This document shows positions 1-9,355 of a stretch of DNA of 64,000 nucleotides, one piece after another. Both the position numbers and the translations under genes were made by a program. The DNA is from CAZTQN01 sp964615765. Its GTDB lineage: Bacteria > Planctomycetota > Phycisphaerae > Phycisphaerales > UBA1924. The notes beneath the pieces are model-generated. The model saw only the letters and a list, made by a program, of their open reading frames with translations. It did not search any database and was not told the DNA's origin. Each line of letters opens with the position of its first letter. Position 1 is the first letter of the stretch. The stretch is from the NCBI GenBank assembly GCA_964615765.1, contig CAZTQN010000001.1, positions 62,001 to 126,000 on the forward strand. Direction: 5' to 3'.

Positions 1-123
1 GTCCGCGGGGCGATCCGCCTGGACTGGGGCTTCCCGCTCAAGGACGTCACCGACGACGCCGGCAACGAACTGGGCGACCGCGGCGACAACCGGCTGCACG
101 TCTCGTTCCTGCTGGTGTTCTGA
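1..123 (+). CDS. C-terminal end of a probable TpsB/ShlB-type outer-membrane translocator (partial)
   Basis: Only the last 40 codons are in the window; the gene begins before base 1. The fragment has alternating hydrophobic strands (RLDWGFPL and RLHVSFLLVF) around a polar turn and ends in phenylalanine, which is the usual C-terminal signature of outer-membrane beta-barrels recognised by the Bam machinery. Its stop lies 128 bases upstream of a filamentous-haemagglutinin-type gene on the same strand, so the simplest reading is the TpsB pore that exports that protein (inference from context). A BamA-like or other barrel protein cannot be excluded from 40 residues. Confidence 0.6.
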   Translation, partial: VRGAIRLDWGFPLKDVTDDAGNELGDRGDNRLHVSFLLVF

Positions 124-142
124 CGTCCGTGCGAGGCGTGGT

Positions 143-179
143 GGGCGGCGGGGGGTCGGGGGGGTAGGGCGTGGGGGGG
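143..179 (+). other. G-rich block upstream of tpsA
   Basis: The spacer between the barrel gene and tpsA contains four or more runs of three to seven G residues on the + strand, a pattern able to form a G-quadruplex. Similar blocks occur ahead of hcp and vgrG. No promoter could be assigned with confidence here. Confidence 0.4.
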
Positions 180-251
180 CGTGGTGCGTGGCTGGGTGCG
201 AGCTCGAGAGAACTGCGGGTCGATGAGCCCGAGGCGCTGAGGAAAGTGACC

Positions 252-3200
252 ATGAACGCGATGTGCGATCAGCCGGGAGTCGTTGGAACCGTCACCGCTC
301 ACCGTCGGGTGATGCTGGGGGTGCTGGTCCGTCTGGCGGGGACGGCGGCCTCGGTCGCGGCCGCCGCGGCGCCGGCGCTCGCCGCGCCAGAGGGCGGGCG
401 CGTCGTCGCCGGTGAGGCGACCATCCGTACGCGCGGGGACGTCACGACCATCCGCGCCGGCAACAACAGCGTCATCAACTTCCGCTCGTTCAACGTCCGC
501 TCCGGGCAGACGGTCCGGTTCATCCAGCCCGGCGCCGACGCACGCGTGCTCAACCGCGTCACCGGCCCCGGTGCCTCGCGGATCGACGGCAGCCTGCTCG
601 CCAACGGGCGCGTCTACATCATGAACCCGTCGGGCGTCATCATCGGGCCCGACGCCGTCGTCAACGTCGGCTCGCTCATCGCCGGCGCTGGCAAGATGAG
701 CACCGCCGACTTCATCAACGGCACTTTCCGCGTCACGGACATGGCCGGCTCGGTCGTCAACCACGGCTCCATCTCCGCCGGCGAGACCGTCGCGCTGGTC
801 GGCAAGCAGGTCGCCAACACCGGGATCATCGACGTCCCGCAGGGTGCCGTCGTGATGGCGGCGGGCGACAAGGTCCTCATGGGCGAACGCGGCGGGCGGA
901 TGTACGTGCAGGTCGACGCCCCCGCCCAGCCCGGCGGCACGCCGCAGACCGGCGTCGCCGTCGACCAGGCTGGCACCATCAAGGCCGCCCGGTCGGACGT
1001 CATGCTCGCCGCCGGCGACATGTACGGCTTGGCCATCCGCCACTCCGGTCAGACGCGGGCCCGCTCCGTCAAGATGGACGGCGGCACCGGCGTGATCGTC
1101 TCCGGCACCGTCGACGTCTCCAACCCCGCGGGCGTCGGCGGACGCGTCGAAGTGCTCGGCAAGAACGTCGCCGTCGTCGACGGCACCATCAACGCCAGCG
1201 GCTCCACCGGCGGCGGCGTCATCAACGTCGGCGGCGCGTTCCAGGGCGGCGACGTCCGCCGCTCCGAAACCTCGTTCGTCTCGGAAGGTTCGACGCTTCG
1301 CGCCGACGCGACCCGCACCGGCGCGGGCGGCGAGGTCGTCGTCTGGTCCGACGGCGTCACCGGCGTCTACGGCTCACTCAGCGCTGCCGGCGCCACCGGC
1401 AAGGGTGGGATGATCGAGACCAGCGGTCGGCGCGCCCTCGACGTCAACCTCGAGTCCATCGACCTTGCGTCGCGCTCCAACGCCGGCGCCGGCACGTGGC
1501 TCCTTGACCCCGCCGACATCACCATCTCCAACAGCAGCTCCAGCGGCTTCGACGTCGACCCAGTCACCGGTCTCTACACGCCCGGCTTTGCCAACTCCGG
1601 CACGATCGACGCCCTCGACATCTCCACCGCCCTCAACGGCAACAACAACGTCGTCATCTTCACCAGCGAACCCGGCCTTTCCGGCGCGCTCGGCGGCCGC
1701 ATCACCGTCAGCAACCCGATCAGCACCAGCGGCACCGGCTCGCTGGCGCTGATCGCCAACAGCGACCTCGTCGTCAACGCCGGGATCACGCTCAACGGTG
1801 GGGACCTGCTGCTCAACGCCGGCTCCGGCGGCGGGTTCACCGTCTTCGGCGTCGCCGTCCCCGCTGACGCCTTCAACTCCACCGGCCAGATCAACGTCGG
1901 CGGAAACATCATCACCGGCGGCGGGGACGTGATCCTGCGGTCCGGCTCCGCCGGGGCCGTCTCGATCGGCTCGCCCATCAGCACCAGCGGTGGCACCCTG
2001 GCGATCGACGTGGGCTCGATCGGCGTGGACCAGTCGAGCGCGTTCAACGTCGGCAACCTGGTGATCCGCTCCGGCGGGTTCATCAACCTGACCAACGCCA
2101 CCAACAGCGTGGCCGGCAACGCCGCGCTGGTCTGCACCGACCCCACGCCCTCCAACCTGCAGTTCACCGCCGCGGGCACGCTCAATGTCGGCAGTGTCGG
2201 TAACACGAACATCGGCGGCGTCCAGGTGACCGGCGCAAACGGCATCACGCTGGCGACCAACCAGAACCTGCAACTCTCCGCCGGCACGCTCGTCCTGCCG
2301 GGCATCAGCGCCACGGGGTCCCTGTCCCTCACCGGCGCAACGACGCTCAACGGCACCTACGACGCCACCGCGTTCACCGTCACCGGCGCGACCACACTCG
2401 GTAGCGGCACCACCGTCAACGCCGGCTCCGGCAACATCACCCTCACCAGCACGCTCGCCGGCGGCGGCAACAACCTCACGCTCAACTCCACCGGCGCCAC
2501 CCGGATCCAGGGCGCCATCACCAACGTCGGCACCCTCGCCACCAACGCCGGCGGCACCACCCGCCTCGACTCCACCGTCGCCACCACCACCAGCCTCAAC
2601 TTCGCCGACAACGTCTCGCTCTTCGGCGGCTCGTACGCCACCACCGGCAGCCAGACCTACGGCGGCACGCTCACCCTCGACGCCACCGCCCCCGCCACCG
2701 TCACGATCAACAGCGGCTCCGGCGGGCTGGGCATCACCGGCACGGTCACCGGCAACACCCGCTCGCTGACGCTGCAGGCCAACTCCGGCACGCTCCAGAT
2801 CGGCGGGGCGGTCTCCGGCCTCAGCGTGTTCGAGGCCTCGTCCTCGGCGGCCGGGGCCGGCGCGATCGCCGTCAACAGCGTCTCCTCGTCGGGCTCGCAG
2901 ACGTTTACCGGCAACACGACCCTCAACGGCGCGACCTACTCCCCCGGCGCCGCGTTCACCGTCACCGGCAACCTCACGCTCGGCACGGGCGTCAGCATCA
3001 CGCCCACCAACGCCAACGTCAGCATCACCGGCACCACCGCCGGCGGCAACAACGCCCTCACGATCAACGCCGGCACCGGCACCGTCACGCTCGGCGGGGC
3101 CGCGTCCAACCTCTCCACCGTCCAGCTCACCTCGACCAACGGCGGCACTAACGCCATCAGCGTTGTGGGCGTCGGGTCCAGCGGCACGCAGACCTACACC

Positions 3201-6200
3201 GGCAACACCACGCTCTCGGGCAACTACAACGCCACCGCGCTGACCGTCACAGGCGGCACGACGCTCGCCGGCACCACCACCATCAACACCGGCTCCGGCA
3301 ACATCACGCTGCAGTCCACCCTCGCCGGCGCCGGCAACAACTTCACGCTCAACACCAGCGGCGCCTCCCGCATCCAGGGTGCCATCAGCAACGTCGGCGA
3401 GCTCACGACCAACCCCGGCGGCACCACCCGCCTCGATTCCACCGTCTCCACCACCGCCGCGCTGCTGCTGGACGACAACGTCACCCTCGTCGCCGGCGGC
3501 GCGTACACCACCACCGGCGCGCAGCGCTATGGCACGCTCACGCTCGACGCCGCCGCGTCCTCGCCCGTGTCCTTCACGAGCAACAGCTTCCAGTCCGGCG
3601 CGATCACGGGCAACAACAAGGCGGTGACGATCAACTCCGGCGCTGGCACCGCCCTGATCTCCGGCCCCGTCAGCGGGCTGACCAGCCTCAGCATCCAGTC
3701 CACCAACGCCGGGGCGGGCGCGATCACCGTCAACAACGTCACGACGACCGGCGGTCAGACCTACACCGGCAACACCACGCTCAACGGCACGACCTACGGC
3801 TCCGGCGGCGCGTTCGCCATCACCGGCAACGCCTCACTCGGCGACGACGTGACCATCACCTCCACCGGCTTCAACACCTCGATCTCCGGCACCGTCTCCG
3901 GCGCGGGCAACGACCTGACCGTCGCCGCCGGCTCCGGCACGATCACCCTGGGCGGGACCGCGGCCGGCCTGGGCACGCTGTCGCTCAGCTCCACCAATGC
4001 CGGTGCCGGCGCGATCGCCGTGAACAGCGTCGCCTCCAGCGGCGCTCAGACCTACACCGGCAACGCCACCTTCAACGGGGCCACCTACACCACCAGCGCC
4101 GGCGGCAACCTCGGCGTCACGGGCACTCTCACCCTCGGCACCGACGTCGCCATCACCACCACCGGCTTCAACACCAGCGTCTCGGGGCAGGTCCTCGGCG
4201 CCGGCAACGACCTGGTCGTCAACACCGGCTCTGGCAGGGTCTCCATCACCGGCACCTCCGCCGGGCTGGGTCTCCTGAACCTCACGTCGACCAACAGCAT
4301 GGCCGACGCCATCGCCGTGGGCGACGTCGTCTCCAGCGGCTCGCAGACGTACAACGGCAACACGACGTTCAACGGCACGACCTACGGCGCGGGCGGCGCG
4401 CTGCAGGTCAACGGGGCCGCGTCCATCGCCAGCGGCGCGACGCTGACCGCCGGGCCCATCGGCATCACCGGGGCCGTCACGCTCGGCGGCGGCACCATCA
4501 CCTTCAACTCCAGCGGCTTCGCCGGCGCGAATCGCAACCAGACCTTCGGCTCGACCATCAACGGCCCCGCCGCCCTGGTCCTCAACGCCGGGGGCGGCTC
4601 CGGCGGCGACATCCTCGTCTCCGGCTTCATGGGCGGGAGCACGCCCCTCACCTCGCTGGTCGCCAACGGGCAGAACGTCACGCTCAACGGGCTCAGTGCC
4701 ACCGGCGGCGGCACCGCCGGGGCCGCGGGCGGCGGGCTCGTCCTCCTCGCCGGCAACTACAACACCGGCTCGCTCGATTTCCTCGCCCAGGGCTCCACCA
4801 TCCGCCTCACCGGCGATTCCACCGTCTCCACGACCGGCAACGCCACCTTCGACGCCGCCAACCCCATCGAAGGCCAGGGCAACGCCTTCGCCATCGTCAA
4901 CGCCAACCAGGTCAGCTTCACCAACTCTGTCACCGGCGTCCGCGGGTTCCTCGTCAGCTCGTTCGGGAACGTCAACATCAGCGGCAGCGTCTCGGGCAAC
5001 GGCGGCGGGGCCTTCAGCCTCACGTCCAACGCGACCAAGACCGTCACCGGCGGCGTCTCCGGCTTCACCAGCCTCGCCCTCGCTGGCGACGGCAACAACA
5101 CCATCTCCGGGGCCATCAGCAACATCTCCGGCGCGCTCACCGCCGTCGGCAACGGCACCACCACGCTCTCCACCTTCGGCGGGTCCATCACCAACGTCGG
5201 CTCCATCGACGTCGACACGCTCGTGAGCTTCGGCGGCGCGCTGGTCTCGACCAACGGCGCGCAGGTCTGGCGCCGCGCCTTCACCGCCACCGGCGCGGGC
5301 GCCCGCACCTTCACCGTCGCCACCGGCAATCTCGAGTTCCTGTCCACGCTCGCCGGCGGCGGGGGTGACCTGGCCCTCAACTCCTCCGGCGTGACGCGCC
5401 TGGGCGGCGACGTGTCCGCGTTCGCCGCCGTCACCACCAGCGCCGGCGGCTCGACCGAACTGGGCGTGAACACCGACGTCACCGTCGGCTCCCTCGCCGT
5501 CGGCGACGACCTGTCAATCCTCGGCTCCGGCGCGTCGACCAACACCATCGACACCTCCGCGGGCAACGGCGCGTTCAGCGTCGCCGGCAATACGACCATC
5601 ACCGGCACCGGCGCTCGCACCGTCTCGACCGGCTCGGGGAACGCCACGTTCACCGGCACGCTCGCCGGCGGCGGGAACGACCTCACGGTCAACTCCACCG
5701 GCACGACCGCGTTCATGGGGACCGTCAGCGGCATCGGCGCGCTGGCCACCAACGCCGGCGGCTCCACGCAGCTCGGCTCGGGCGCGAACATCACCGCCAA
5801 CTCGATCGCCATCGGCGACAGCCTGACGCTCATGGGCTCCGGCGCGTCGACCAACACCATCGACACCTCGGCCGCCAACGGCGCGTTCAGCGTCGCCGGC
5901 GCCACGACGATTACCGGCACCGGCGCCCGCACCGTCTCGACCGGCTCGGGCAACGCCACATTCACCGGCGCTGTGACCGGCGCGGGCAACGATCTCGCCG
6001 TCAACTCCTCCGGCGTCACCACCTTCGGCGGCGACGTCTCCGGCATCGGCGCCCTCACGACCGACGCGGGCGGGGCCAGCATCCTCGGCGGGAACGTCAG
6101 CGCCGGCTCGATGGGCATCGCTGATGCCGCGACCCTCCGCGGCGGGACCTACTCCACCACCGGCCAGCAGACCTACGCCGCCGTCACCCTCGACGCCGCG

Positions 6201-9200
6201 GCCCCCGCCACCGTCGCGATGAACGGCGTGGGCGTCTCCACCGGCGGCATCACCGGCAACGGGCGTTCGCTGGCGATCAACGCGGGCGCCGGCCGCGCCG
6301 TCGTGAACGGGGCCGCGGCGGGCCTCAACGCCCTCTCCGTCACCAGCACCAACACCGGCGCCGACGCGATCGACGTCCAGAACGTCGCCACCGCCGCCGC
6401 CCAGACGTACACCGGCAACGCCACGCTCCGCGGCACGACCTACACCAGCGGCGCGGGCTTCGGCGTCTCCGGCTCGACAACCCTCGCCGGGGCCGGCGCT
6501 CGCACCATCTCCGCCGGCGCCGACGGCGCGACCTTCTCCGGCACGCTCGCCGGCGGGTCCAACAGCCTCGCCGTCAACACGACGGGCACCACGTCCTTCC
6601 TCGGCGACGTCACCGGCGTCAACGCCCTCACCACCGACGCGGGCGGCACCACGCAGCTCGGCGCCAACGTCGACATCACCGCCGGCTCGGTCGCGATCGG
6701 CGACAACCTCGCCGTTGCCGGCTCCGGCGCGTCGACCAACACCATCGACACCTCCGCGGCCAACGGCGCGGTCAGCGTCGCCGGCACCACGACCTTCACC
6801 GGCGGCGGCGCTCGCACGGTCTCGACCGGCTCCGGCAACGCCACCTTCACCGGGGCCGTCACCGGCGCGGGCAACAACCTCACCGTCAACTCCACCGGTA
6901 CCACGGCGTTCGGCGGCGACCTCTCCGGGCTCGGCGCTCTGACCACCAACGCCGGCGGTTCCACGCAGCTCGGCACCGATGTCGACGTCACCGCCGCCTC
7001 CGTCACCATCGGCGACGATCTCACCATCGCCGGCTCCGGCGCGTCGACCAACACCATCGACACCTCGGGCAGCAACGGCGCGTTCAGCGTCGCCGGCACC
7101 ACGACCTTCACCGGCACGGGCGCTCGCACGATCTCGACCGGCTCCGGCAACGCCACCTTCACCGGATCTGTCACCGGCGCGAACAACGACCTCGCGATCA
7201 ACTCCACCGGCGCCACAACGTTCAGCGGCGATGTCACCGGCCTGGGCGCGCTGAGCACCAACGCCGGCGGCACCACGCAGCTCGGCACCGGCGTCGATGT
7301 CACCGCTTCGTCCGTCGCCATCGGTGACGATCTCACCATCGCCGGCACCGGCGCGTCGACCAACACGATCGATACCTCCGCGGCCAACGGCGCGTTCATC
7401 GTCGCCGGCACCACGACCTTCACCGGCACGGGCACCCGCACGGTCTCGACCGGCTCGGGCAACGCCACCTTCACCGGGGCCGTCGCCGGCGCGGGCAACA
7501 ACCTCACGATCAACTCCACCGGCGCCACGGCCTTCGGCGGCGACCTCTCCGGGCTCGGCGCGCTCACCACCAACGCCGGCGGCTCCACGCAGCTCGGCGC
7601 CAACGTCGATATCGCCGCCACCCGCGTCACCATCAACGACGCGCTCAACATCCTCGGCTCGGGCACGACGGCCAACACCGTCTCCACCGGTACCGGCGAC
7701 GTCACCTTCGCCGGCACCGTCACCGGCGCGGGCAATGACCTCACCGTCAACTCCACCGGCACCACCGCGTTCATGGGCGATGTCAGCGGCCTGGGCGCCG
7801 TCACCACCGACGCCGGCGGCATGACCGAGATCGGCAGCGGGACCGACCTCTCCGCCGGCTCCCTCGCCATCAACGACGACCTCACCTTCACCGGCGCCGA
7901 CGCGTCCCGCATCTTCACCACCGGCACGCAGTTCTACGGCGGGCGCGTCCTCGCGCAGAACAACACCCGCCAGGTCACCTTCGCCTCCGACGCTCAATCC
8001 ACCGAACGCTCGCCCATCTACCGCTTCCGCCGCGGCATCGGCTCAACCGCGAGCCCGCTCGGCTCGGTCGCGTTCGACTCCGGCCCGCAGACGCGAGTCA
8101 CGCCCAACGGGCGCATCCGCTTCGCCACCGTCCTGCTCAGCTCCGATGCCACCTCCGGCAGCCTGGGCAGCCCCAACACCCAGACCGATTTCCGCATCGA
8201 CGCCCGCAACGGCTTTACGATGTCGCCCAACGACGCCATCGTCTCCTTCGGCAACCTGACCATCGACGCCGGCACCTCGTCCGCCGTGCTTGGCTCGCTC
8301 GCCGCCCTGGGCAGCATCAACGTCAACGCGGGCGAGATCACGCTGCTCAACGGTGCGGAGATCACCTCGAGCAACCAGATCCGCTTCAACACCGCCAGCC
8401 CGCTGCGCACCGGCACCAACCCGGGCGAGCGGGCCCGCATCGGGATCCGCCCGAGCAACAATGCCGGGCTGGTCACCCCGAACGTGCAGGCCGGCGGCTT
8501 CCCGCTGCTGGTCCGCGACGCGGAGCTCGCCGCCGGCGAGTTCCTGGATACCTCGCTGGTGACGATCGTCACGCAGCCCGACGCGGGCGTCGCGGGCGCG
8601 GTGAACACGGTGACGGCGTCCGCCGCCATCACCGCCGCCGTCTCCGACCAGGAAGCGACCCGCCTGTTCACGCCGCGCGTCGTGACGCAGCTCGCCGAGG
8701 ACTTCCTCAGCCAGCTCGGCGCCCGCTCGCGTCGCCAGACCATCAGCGATCTCGCCGAGGCCCTCATCGGCCGCGGGCTGTACCAGGACATCCCGATCCG
8801 CACGCCCGCCTCGCTGCGTGACGCGGCCAACTACCCGATCACGCTCAAGCGGTTCGACGCGGCGTCATTGACCTCCGCCCGCGACGCCGTCACCACCCTC
8901 GGCAAGCACCCCCACCTCGCCGCGCTGTCCACCTCGTGGGACACCTACCGCGCCGATGGCGGGGCCGACTTCGCCGCCTTCCGCGCCGGGCTCAACGCCG
9001 ACGAAGCCTCCGCCCTCGCCGCCATGGAGCGTGTGGTGGAGAGCTTCCGCCGCCTGGGCCTGACGCAGGCGGAAACCCGCGTGTTGGCGTACGCCCTGCC
9101 CGGTCGGTACGGGTTCGACGCCGGTCTGATGGCCGGCCTGCTGGGCGAACCGATCGAACCCGTGGCCCCGGCGGAAGACCCCGCCGCCGACCCCGCGGCT

Positions 9201-9236
9201 CCCGCCGCCCCGGTCGATCCAGCCGCGGCTTCGTGA
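252..9236 (+). CDS. Two-partner-secretion exoprotein, filamentous-haemagglutinin-like (TpsA)
   Basis: A 2,994-residue secreted protein. ATG 252 is chosen because GAGGAAAG lies at the right distance upstream and an export signal follows: positive residues near position 19, a hydrophobic stretch, then ALAAP near residue 46. The next 110 or so residues match the TPS secretion domain of the haemagglutinin family, including NFRSFNV and the diagnostic VYIMNPSGVIIG. The rest is low-complexity Gly/Ser/Thr/Asn beta-helix sequence with internal repeats of about 97-99 residues (about 3750-4350) and exactly 104 residues (about 5500-7850). The last 200 residues or so are helical and non-repetitive, ending in a Pro/Ala-rich tail. 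Family members are adhesins, biofilm factors or contact-dependent toxins; no toxin domain is recognisable here, so an adhesin or surface-matrix role is the likeliest. The partner pore is probably the gene just upstream. Confidence 0.85.
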   Translation: MNAMCDQPGVVGTVTAHRRVMLGVLVRLAGTAASVAAAAAPALAAPEGGRVVAGEATIRTRGDVTTIRAGNNSVINFRSFNVRSGQTVRFIQPGADARVLNRVTGPGASRIDGSLLANGRVYIMNPSGVIIGPDAVVNVGSLIAGAGKMSTADFINGTFRVTDMAGSVVNHGSISAGETVALVGKQVANTGIIDVPQGAVVMAAGDKVLMGERGGRMYVQVDAPAQPGGTPQTGVAVDQAGTIKAARSDVMLAAGDMYGLAIRHSGQTRARSVKMDGGTGVIVSGTVDVSNPAGVGGRVEVLGKNVAVVDGTINASGSTGGGVINVGGAFQGGDVRRSETSFVSEGSTLRADATRTGAGGEVVVWSDGVTGVYGSLSAAGATGKGGMIETSGRRALDVNLESIDLASRSNAGAGTWLLDPADITISNSSSSGFDVDPVTGLYTPGFANSGTIDALDISTALNGNNNVVIFTSEPGLSGALGGRITVSNPISTSGTGSLALIANSDLVVNAGITLNGGDLLLNAGSGGGFTVFGVAVPADAFNSTGQINVGGNIITGGGDVILRSGSAGAVSIGSPISTSGGTLAIDVGSIGVDQSSAFNVGNLVIRSGGFINLTNATNSVAGNAALVCTDPTPSNLQFTAAGTLNVGSVGNTNIGGVQVTGANGITLATNQNLQLSAGTLVLPGISATGSLSLTGATTLNGTYDATAFTVTGATTLGSGTTVNAGSGNITLTSTLAGGGNNLTLNSTGATRIQGAITNVGTLATNAGGTTRLDSTVATTTSLNFADNVSLFGGSYATTGSQTYGGTLTLDATAPATVTINSGSGGLGITGTVTGNTRSLTLQANSGTLQIGGAVSGLSVFEASSSAAGAGAIAVNSVSSSGSQTFTGNTTLNGATYSPGAAFTVTGNLTLGTGVSITPTNANVSITGTTAGGNNALTINAGTGTVTLGGAASNLSTVQLTSTNGGTNAISVVGVGSSGTQTYTGNTTLSGNYNATALTVTGGTTLAGTTTINTGSGNITLQSTLAGAGNNFTLNTSGASRIQGAISNVGELTTNPGGTTRLDSTVSTTAALLLDDNVTLVAGGAYTTTGAQRYGTLTLDAAASSPVSFTSNSFQSGAITGNNKAVTINSGAGTALISGPVSGLTSLSIQSTNAGAGAITVNNVTTTGGQTYTGNTTLNGTTYGSGGAFAITGNASLGDDVTITSTGFNTSISGTVSGAGNDLTVAAGSGTITLGGTAAGLGTLSLSSTNAGAGAIAVNSVASSGAQTYTGNATFNGATYTTSAGGNLGVTGTLTLGTDVAITTTGFNTSVSGQVLGAGNDLVVNTGSGRVSITGTSAGLGLLNLTSTNSMADAIAVGDVVSSGSQTYNGNTTFNGTTYGAGGALQVNGAASIASGATLTAGPIGITGAVTLGGGTITFNSSGFAGANRNQTFGSTINGPAALVLNAGGGSGGDILVSGFMGGSTPLTSLVANGQNVTLNGLSATGGGTAGAAGGGLVLLAGNYNTGSLDFLAQGSTIRLTGDSTVSTTGNATFDAANPIEGQGNAFAIVNANQVSFTNSVTGVRGFLVSSFGNVNISGSVSGNGGGAFSLTSNATKTVTGGVSGFTSLALAGDGNNTISGAISNISGALTAVGNGTTTLSTFGGSITNVGSIDVDTLVSFGGALVSTNGAQVWRRAFTATGAGARTFTVATGNLEFLSTLAGGGGDLALNSSGVTRLGGDVSAFAAVTTSAGGSTELGVNTDVTVGSLAVGDDLSILGSGASTNTIDTSAGNGAFSVAGNTTITGTGARTVSTGSGNATFTGTLAGGGNDLTVNSTGTTAFMGTVSGIGALATNAGGSTQLGSGANITANSIAIGDSLTLMGSGASTNTIDTSAANGAFSVAGATTITGTGARTVSTGSGNATFTGAVTGAGNDLAVNSSGVTTFGGDVSGIGALTTDAGGASILGGNVSAGSMGIADAATLRGGTYSTTGQQTYAAVTLDAAAPATVAMNGVGVSTGGITGNGRSLAINAGAGRAVVNGAAAGLNALSVTSTNTGADAIDVQNVATAAAQTYTGNATLRGTTYTSGAGFGVSGSTTLAGAGARTISAGADGATFSGTLAGGSNSLAVNTTGTTSFLGDVTGVNALTTDAGGTTQLGANVDITAGSVAIGDNLAVAGSGASTNTIDTSAANGAVSVAGTTTFTGGGARTVSTGSGNATFTGAVTGAGNNLTVNSTGTTAFGGDLSGLGALTTNAGGSTQLGTDVDVTAASVTIGDDLTIAGSGASTNTIDTSGSNGAFSVAGTTTFTGTGARTISTGSGNATFTGSVTGANNDLAINSTGATTFSGDVTGLGALSTNAGGTTQLGTGVDVTASSVAIGDDLTIAGTGASTNTIDTSAANGAFIVAGTTTFTGTGTRTVSTGSGNATFTGAVAGAGNNLTINSTGATAFGGDLSGLGALTTNAGGSTQLGANVDIAATRVTINDALNILGSGTTANTVSTGTGDVTFAGTVTGAGNDLTVNSTGTTAFMGDVSGLGAVTTDAGGMTEIGSGTDLSAGSLAINDDLTFTGADASRIFTTGTQFYGGRVLAQNNTRQVTFASDAQSTERSPIYRFRRGIGSTASPLGSVAFDSGPQTRVTPNGRIRFATVLLSSDATSGSLGSPNTQTDFRIDARNGFTMSPNDAIVSFGNLTIDAGTSSAVLGSLAALGSINVNAGEITLLNGAEITSSNQIRFNTASPLRTGTNPGERARIGIRPSNNAGLVTPNVQAGGFPLLVRDAELAAGEFLDTSLVTIVTQPDAGVAGAVNTVTASAAITAAVSDQEATRLFTPRVVTQLAEDFLSQLGARSRRQTISDLAEALIGRGLYQDIPIRTPASLRDAANYPITLKRFDAASLTSARDAVTTLGKHPHLAALSTSWDTYRADGGADFAAFRAGLNADEASALAAMERVVESFRRLGLTQAETRVLAYALPGRYGFDAGLMAGLLGEPIEPVAPAEDPAADPAAPAAPVDPAAAS
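5511..7850 (+). repeat. 104-codon tandem repeats inside tpsA
   Basis: The block encoding GASTNTIDTS recurs at 5531, 5843, 6728, 7040 and 7352, with a decayed copy at about 7664. The consecutive steps 5531-5843, 6728-7040, 7040-7352 and 7352-7664 are each exactly 312 bases (104 codons). The 885-base gap between 5843 and 6728 holds a different module. Nucleotide identity between copies is high by eye, suggesting recent duplication or gene conversion. Block edges are approximate. Confidence 0.8.
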
Positions 9237-9355
9237 TGCGGCTTCGTGATAGGGTGCGAACCCGGGCCTCGGAATGACCGAAGAACAGTTCTGTCCCGGG
9301 CGGCGATTCAGGGGTGTTGCCAGAGACCGCCGTCCCGGCCAGTGCGGAGAGAGCG

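Noticed and set aside
171..251. Upstream in-frame start for the TPS exoprotein (at 171)
   Set aside because: No ribosome-binding site and no conserved sequence; ATG 252 has GAGGAAAG and is followed by the signal peptide.
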